Origin: CAWHJN01 sp963829705
GTDB lineage: Bacteria > Bacteroidota > Rhodothermia > Rhodothermales > BA12
Assembly: GCA_963829705.1 (NCBI GenBank)
Contig: CAWHJN010000004.1
Span: 254,701-318,700 of the forward strand
Reading direction: 5' to 3'
Length of the DNA stretch: 64,000 nucleotides
Part shown: positions 62,725 to 64,000 of the stretch, in pieces
How the letters are laid out: each line of letters starts with the position of its first letter
How positions within the stretch are numbered: the stretch's first letter is position 1
The notes under the pieces: model-generated
What the model was told of the DNA's origin: nothing
What the model saw: only the letters and a program-made list of their open reading frames with translations
Databases searched by the model: none
Translations under genes and position numbers: made by a program

Positions 62725-63895
62725 ATGGGAAAACCCTTAGAGATCGACGGGCGCACCTTCTACGAGCCCAAGTGCGCTGGCGCTCCGGCATGGCCTACAT
62801 GCGCTTCTACGACCCGGACAAACGGCCCATTCAGAAAGACTTTGCCCTCCACACGCACGACAAGGCGGCGGCGGACGTGCTCTTTCAGCAGCGGCGCTTT
62901 GAGTACCTGCATGGGATGCTCGATCCGTGGACGCAGCGCCGCAAGGGCGGCGTCACACTGGCCGAGGCGTTAAAGGGCTACCTGGACGATGCCGACGTGC
63001 GGCCCTCGTCGCTCAAGTGCAAACGTGTCCGGCTTGAACCGTTCTCACGAGAGCATCCGGGTATGCTCGTGAGCGGCATCACAAAGGATCTGGTTCGGGC
63101 CTACTGCTACCGGCCAGACCTGAAGGTGAGCACGCAGCAGCGGTACCTGTCCGAGATGCGCCAGTTTATCAGCTATTGCCAGATCCAGGGATGGATGAGC
63201 AGCAACCCGGCAACGCAGTCATGAAAGAGACGCCGAGGCGCAAGAAGCGGGTAAACCGTGACCTGACGGAATACCTCTCGCCTGAGGAAGTACGGAGGAT
63301 CGTGGAGGCGATAGAGGCCGACGTAGCCGAGAATCCGAAGCGTGAGGGGCGGCGCGTACTGATCGATGTGATAGGCTTTGCCGTCATGACCGGGCTTCGT
63401 CTCGGGGAGATCTGCCGGCTGAAGTGGAAAGACGTCCGGCTCTACACGCCGCCCAAGCCTACGAGAGATGGCGGCTTGCTCTACGGCTGGCTCTCGATAC
63501 GGAGCGAGGCAGGGGCACTCACCAAAACGGGTGACTCTGATCGGGTGCCCGTCGTGCCGCAGGCCTACGAGCTGCTACGGAAGCTCTCCCCCCTTGAAAG
63601 CAAAACCGGGTACGTGTTTCGGTCGCCCCGTAGCGGTGAGATGTTGCACGGATGGTGGGTGAGCAACCGTTTCCCGGAGTACCGTCGTGCCGTGGGGATA
63701 CGAGACGAGATTCACTTTCACAGTCTGCGCCATACGTGCGCGTCGTGGCTGGCGGAGGCGGGCGTTGACCTGAAGGTGATTCAGGAGGTGCTCAGGCACG
63801 CCAACATCCGGCAGACGATGCGCTATGCTCACCTAGTGCCGGAGGTGGTAGCGAGTAAGATGGTGGACGCCTTCAGCCAGATCGTTTTGGACTAG
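62725..63895 (+). CDS. int: Tyrosine recombinase (integrase), two frameshifts
   Basis: About 390 residues in three frames. MGKPLEIDGRTFYEPK opens at ATG 62725; near 62770 the frame changes to VRWRSGMAYMRFYDPDKRP and the core-binding domain (TLAEALKGYLDDADVRPSSL); near 63210 it changes again to VMKETPRRKKRVNRDLTEYL and the catalytic domain. Each join needs one base to be added. Catalytic residues are intact: Arg in VMTGLRLGEICRLKWKDV, His-x-x-Arg in HFHSLRHTCASWLAEAG, second His in VLRHANIRQT and the Tyr in TMRYAHLVPE. It should integrate and excise the element. If the shifts are real, the element is locked in place. Confidence 0.88.
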
Positions 63896-63903
63896 CGAAG
63901 GCG

Positions 63904-63923
63904 CTACAGCAGGGAAGCTGTAG
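63904..63923. repeat. 7-bp hairpin after the integrase
   Basis: CTACAGC (63904-63910), loop AGGGAA, GCTGTAG (63917-63923), 9 bp after the integrase stop. It might be part of an attachment site; no matching copy was found at the left side. Confidence 0.4.
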
Positions 63924-63946
63924 GACACAATATCTACCTAACAGAA

Positions 63947-63994
63947 AAACCCTCTCTGTAAGTGCCCTAGATCAAGGGTTTACAGAGAGGGTTT
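63947..63994 (+). terminator. Long perfect terminator hairpin at the right edge
   Basis: AAACCCTCTCTGTAA (63947-63961) pairs perfectly with TTACAGAGAGGGTTT (63980-63994); the 18-nt loop contains its own CCCT/AGGG pair. It can act in both directions and closes the integrase operon. Confidence 0.8.
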
Positions 63995-64000
63995 CTCGTG

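Larger units (their letters stand above)
57900..63994. mobile_element. Probable integrative element with replication, regulation and cargo genes
   Basis: From just past the clpP terminator G+C drops (near 50% by eye at 58-60 kb), then is intermediate to the right edge. The segment holds a protease/lipoprotein pair, a ribbon-helix-helix regulator, a Rep_trans-like initiator, a small unknown gene, an excisionase-like HTH protein and a tyrosine integrase. Gene order (regulator, rep, small genes, xis-like, int) is that of small integrative or satellite elements. I found no direct repeat that would mark att sites; the right end may lie beyond the window, and the protease pair could be separate. 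Confidence 0.65.

Noticed and set aside
1..64000. CRISPR array
   Set aside because: No run of equal direct repeats with spacers seen anywhere; the short repeats present are palindromic or at gene borders.

Overview
The window reads as a high-GC (roughly two thirds G+C outside the right end) chromosome segment from a member of the Bacteroidota/Rhodothermota lineage, most likely Rhodothermales-like. The pointers are lineage-type families found together (DUF4249 lipoprotein paired with a carboxypeptidase-like/TonB outer-membrane receptor, DUF3098, DUF4290, PD40-propeller/beta-barrel fusion), host genes almost without Shine-Dalgarno motifs, and the pairing of these with high G+C. This is inference from families; no 16S gene is present.

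Layout. 1-12.4 kb: a plus-strand carbohydrate operon (GH2 enzyme, sugar ABC binding protein and two permeases, a periplasmic (alpha/alpha)-barrel glycosidase candidate, a cytoplasmic GH94 phosphorylase resembling 1,2-beta-oligoglucan phosphorylases, an SGNH hydrolase). A truncated REP-associated transposase (RAYT) sits antisense inside it. 12.4-14.3 kb: soluble chemoreceptor plus Aer-like PAS protein. 14.7-22.2 kb: secreted and outer-membrane proteins, YetF-like protein, ectonucleotide-pyrophosphatase-like lipoprotein, fumarylacetoacetase. 22.4-32.5 kb: ruvA, nadE, a rhodanese/rhodanese/thioredoxin/DinB cluster, tRNA-Ala(GGC), bifunctional thrA, thioesterase, alpha/beta hydrolase, D-serine-dehydratase-like enzyme. 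32.6-47.3 kb: tandem paralogous membrane proteins, a large TonB receptor, a VOC protein coupled to an EVE-McrB AAA+ protein, sugar-nucleotide epimerase, NarL-type sensor kinase, PBP4, MreD-like protein, ruvC and small lineage proteins. 47.4-57.9 kb: ABC-2 exporter, lipoprotein, outer-membrane-type proteins, a metalloprotease/propeller/barrel fusion, tig and clpP, closed by a strong terminator.

57.9-64 kb is different: markedly lower G+C, a secreted trypsin-like protease with a companion lipoprotein, a ribbon-helix-helix regulator, a Rep_trans-like replication initiator whose 5' end is packed with six consecutive perfect hairpins, an excisionase-like HTH protein and a tyrosine integrase. I read it as an integrative, probably self-replicating, element with cargo.

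Two repeat systems run through the intergenic regions: (i) GTAG-bounded palindromes resembling REP elements, alongside the RAYT relic; (ii) pyrimidine-rich tracts of the TTCCGACTTCCG/CCACTTTCAACC type placed directly before start codons, with purine-rich counterparts directly after stop codons. Six host genes each carry a single apparent +1 frameshift and the integrase carries two apparent -1 shifts; sequencing error is the simplest explanation but is untested.
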